A stretch of DNA of 13,747 nucleotides, from positions 1 to 13,747 of the forward strand of contig JASLFR010000029.1 of assembly GCA_030150565.1 (NCBI GenBank), written 5' to 3'. This DNA is from Cardiobacteriales bacterium (GTDB taxonomy: Bacteria; Pseudomonadota; Gammaproteobacteria; Cardiobacteriales; Wohlfahrtiimonadaceae). The translations under genes were made by a program, and so were the position numbers. The notes beneath the pieces were generated by a model. That model did not search any database. It was not told the DNA's origin and saw only the letters and a list, made by a program, of their open reading frames with translations. Below, piece after piece: positions 12,086 to 13,747 of the stretch (position 1 is the first letter of the stretch; each line of letters begins with the position of its first letter).

Positions 12086-13510
12086 ATGAAAAATATACCG
12101 CACGAGATAAATTATCCGGATGATGCCGCTTTTGAAGGGGATAGCATAAATGCATCCCCCTTTTCATCTGAAGCGGAACAGTCTGTTTTAGCCTCACTAC
12201 TTGTTGATTCAACAAGCGATAGTTGGGATATGATTGATGGAAAATTACATGCTAATGATTTCTATCAAAAGCAGCACGCCATTATTTTTGAAGCGATTGG
12301 AAAATTGCATCAAAAAGGGGAGCCTGTCGATCTTTTAACCCTTAGTGATTTTTTAAGTACTCAAGGAAAATTAGAGGAAGCGGGGGGCACAGAGTATTTA
12401 GCAGAGCTTTCTCAGCGGATGACGAGTAGTGGATTTGTTCTCTCCTACGCCTCTCTCGTTCGAGAGTACTCTGTTATACGTAGATTAATTCAGACAGGGC
12501 AAAAAATCGTCGCTACTGCTCACAACCGCGAAGGGATGAGCATCGATGAGCTCATTCAATTTGCTGAGCAAGAAATTTTCGCTATCGCTGAACAGGGAAA
12601 TCGTGCCAACGAAGGGGGGCTAACACCCGTGTCAGAAGTTATGAAATTAACCTTAGAGAGAATCGAAGAGCTCTCTAAATCAACCGACGGTATCACCGGT
12701 GTTCCTACTGATTGGGCCGATTTTGATCAGATGACAGCAGGGCTTCAAGCAGGCGATATGATCGTCGTAGCTGGCCGACCATCAATGGGAAAGACGACAT
12801 TTGCTATGAATATGGTCGAGCGTGTTGCAATGTATACAAAACGTCCAGTTGCTGTTTTTAGCCTCGAGATGCCTGCTGAACAATTGATGATGCGCATGTT
12901 CGCCTCTGTTGGACGAATTGAACAGGAAAATATCCGTTCTGGACAGCTCAATGAGAGTGAATTAAAACGCCTCTCAACCGCTATGCAGCAATTAAATGAG
13001 ACGAAAATATTTATCGATGATACGAGTGGCCTAACACCAAATGAATTAAGATCCCGTGCACGTCGTTTAAAAAGAGATCATGGAGACTTAGCACTCATCA
13101 TGATTGACTATATGCAATTAATGACAGTTCCGGGATTGGGAAGTAATCAGAAGGTTGCTGAAGTTTCGGAGATCTCCCGCTCCATCAAATTAATGGCTCG
13201 AGAGCTGAATGTTCCTGTTATTGTGCTCTCTCAGCTCAATCGTAGCCTCGAACAGAGGCCTAATAAACGCCCAGTAATGAGTGATCTTCGAGATTCTGGG
13301 GCGATCGAGCAGGATGCTGACTTAATCTGCTTTATTTATCGCGATGAAGTTTATAATGAAGATAGTCCAGATAAAGGAATTGCTGAAGTAATTATTGGTA
13401 AACAGCGTAATGGCCCTATTGGAACAGTTAGACTCGCTTTTCAAGGGCAATATTCAACATTCACTAATGCAGATACTATGAGTTATGGAGCTCTTCCTGA
13501 TCTAAATTAA
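12086..13510 (+). CDS. dnaB: Replicative DNA helicase DnaB
   Basis: DnaB is the hexameric 5'-3' helicase that unwinds DNA at the replication fork and binds primase. The product has 474 residues (E. coli 471), with no intein or frameshift. The N-terminal domain starts at about SSEAEQSVLASLL (27-39), followed by the linker helix, then the RecA-like domain: TDWADFDQMTAGLQAGD (208-224), Walker A GRPSMGKT (230-237), SLEMP (259-263), IMIDYMQL (338-345, Walker B), VLSQLNRSLEQR (380-391) and the DLRDSGAIEQDADLI block (400-414). AGGA lies only three bases before the ATG, unusually close, and an in-frame stop at 12068-12070 with no other start between excludes an upstream start. It is divergent from mepK and convergent with the rRNA operon. 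Confidence 0.97.
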   Translation: MKNIPHEINYPDDAAFEGDSINASPFSSEAEQSVLASLLVDSTSDSWDMIDGKLHANDFYQKQHAIIFEAIGKLHQKGEPVDLLTLSDFLSTQGKLEEAGGTEYLAELSQRMTSSGFVLSYASLVREYSVIRRLIQTGQKIVATAHNREGMSIDELIQFAEQEIFAIAEQGNRANEGGLTPVSEVMKLTLERIEELSKSTDGITGVPTDWADFDQMTAGLQAGDMIVVAGRPSMGKTTFAMNMVERVAMYTKRPVAVFSLEMPAEQLMMRMFASVGRIEQENIRSGQLNESELKRLSTAMQQLNETKIFIDDTSGLTPNELRSRARRLKRDHGDLALIMIDYMQLMTVPGLGSNQKVAEVSEISRSIKLMARELNVPVIVLSQLNRSLEQRPNKRPVMSDLRDSGAIEQDADLICFIYRDEVYNEDSPDKGIAEVIIGKQRNGPIGTVRLAFQGQYSTFTNADTMSYGALPDLN

Positions 13511-13538
13511 ATCTAAAATAACCTTCCTCTTTAAGCCC

Positions 13539-13563
13539 AGCCCTCTTTTTAGAGGGCTTTTTT
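13539..13563 (+). terminator. Terminator of dnaB
   Basis: AGCCCTCT (13539-13546) pairs with AGAGGGCT (13551-13558), loop TTTT, followed by Ts to 13563. A strong intrinsic terminator 28 bases after the dnaB stop. Confidence 0.94.
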
Positions 13564-13611
13564 ATTCGTCTTGCTTAAAGCTTAGGCGCTTTTTCTTTCG
13601 AGCATAAAAAA

Positions 13612-13636
13612 AGCTCCCTTACAGTGTAAGGGAGCT
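13612..13636 (-). terminator. Terminator of the rRNA operon
   Basis: AGCTCCCTTA (13612-13621) pairs with TAAGGGAGCT (13627-13636), loop of five. On the minus strand it is followed by a T run (forward A13606-A13612). It lies just beyond the 3' end of the 5S gene. Confidence 0.94.
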
Positions 13637-13647
13637 CTCTTAATGAA

Positions 13648-13747
13648 GCCCTGGAAATGACCTACTCTCACATGGGACATGCCCACACTACCATCGGCGC
13701 TAACACGTTTCACTTCTGAGTTCGGGATGGGATCAGGTGGGACCATG
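13648..13747 (-). rRNA. rrf: 5S ribosomal RNA, 3' part (5' end beyond window)
   Basis: Read on the minus strand the sequence contains the 5S blocks CCCACCTGATCCCATCCCGA, ACTCAGAAGTGAAACG, AGCGCCGATGGTAGTGTGGG and GAGAGTAGGTCATTTCCAGGGC, matching E. coli 5S rRNA from about nucleotide 20 to the 3' end. About 100 nt are present; the remaining 5' part and presumably the 23S and 16S genes lie past base 13747. The exact mature 3' end (near 13648) is estimated. Confidence 0.96.

Overview
This window looks like ordinary chromosomal housekeeping DNA from a gammaproteobacterium of moderate G+C (judged by eye, not computed). The GshB, HslVU, Cca, PrmC, HtpX, YciO, NudF, MepK and DnaB products all resemble gammaproteobacterial forms, and the tRNA-Pro(UGG)/Arg(UCU)/His(GUG) cluster, class A RNase P RNA and 5S rRNA agree. 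A member of the Cardiobacteriales (Ignatzschineria/Wohlfahrtiimonas type) is possible, but this is a weak guess from memory. I see no transposase, phage gene, CRISPR array, toxin-antitoxin pair or defence island, and no convincing new multi-gene system. The points worth a second look are regulatory or architectural.

Layout. Positions 1-1225 hold the 3' part of gshB (+) facing a universal stress protein gene (-), with a hairpin terminator between them. Positions 1436-2501 hold yicC (+), then tRNA-Arg(CCG) with its own promoter, then a two-way terminator shared with an MliC-like lysozyme-inhibitor lipoprotein gene (-, 2537-2890). Positions 2960-4979 hold the hslVU heat-shock protease operon behind a good sigma-32-like promoter, closed by a terminator. 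Positions 5041-6690 hold cca, then a tRNA Pro-Arg-His operon whose promoter overlaps the cca stop codon, then a terminator. Positions 6734-7195 encode a small MORN-repeat lipoprotein. Positions 7236-8498 hold rnpB followed almost directly by prmC, with no terminator visible between them.

Positions 8470-11899 are all on the minus strand. Read in the direction of transcription they are mepK (Tat-exported murein endopeptidase), nudF and yciO (zero-gap pair), rplS (alone, with a palindromic leader) and htpX. Hairpin terminators follow mepK, rplS and htpX. dnaB (+) starts divergently from mepK and ends convergent with an rRNA operon on the minus strand, of which only the 3' part of the 5S gene lies inside the window.

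How the genes relate. Several products serve protein and RNA quality control or stress: HslVU and HtpX (proteolysis), Usp, the YicC RNase, RNase P, Cca (tRNA 3' ends) and PrmC (release-factor methylation). Three encode envelope proteins: the MliC-like and MORN lipoproteins and MepK. They appear to be separate transcription units, not one pathway. No gene-free stretch exceeds 300 bases. The largest gaps are 1226-1435 (two opposed promoters) and 11900-12085 (a hairpin plus the mepK and dnaB 5' regions).
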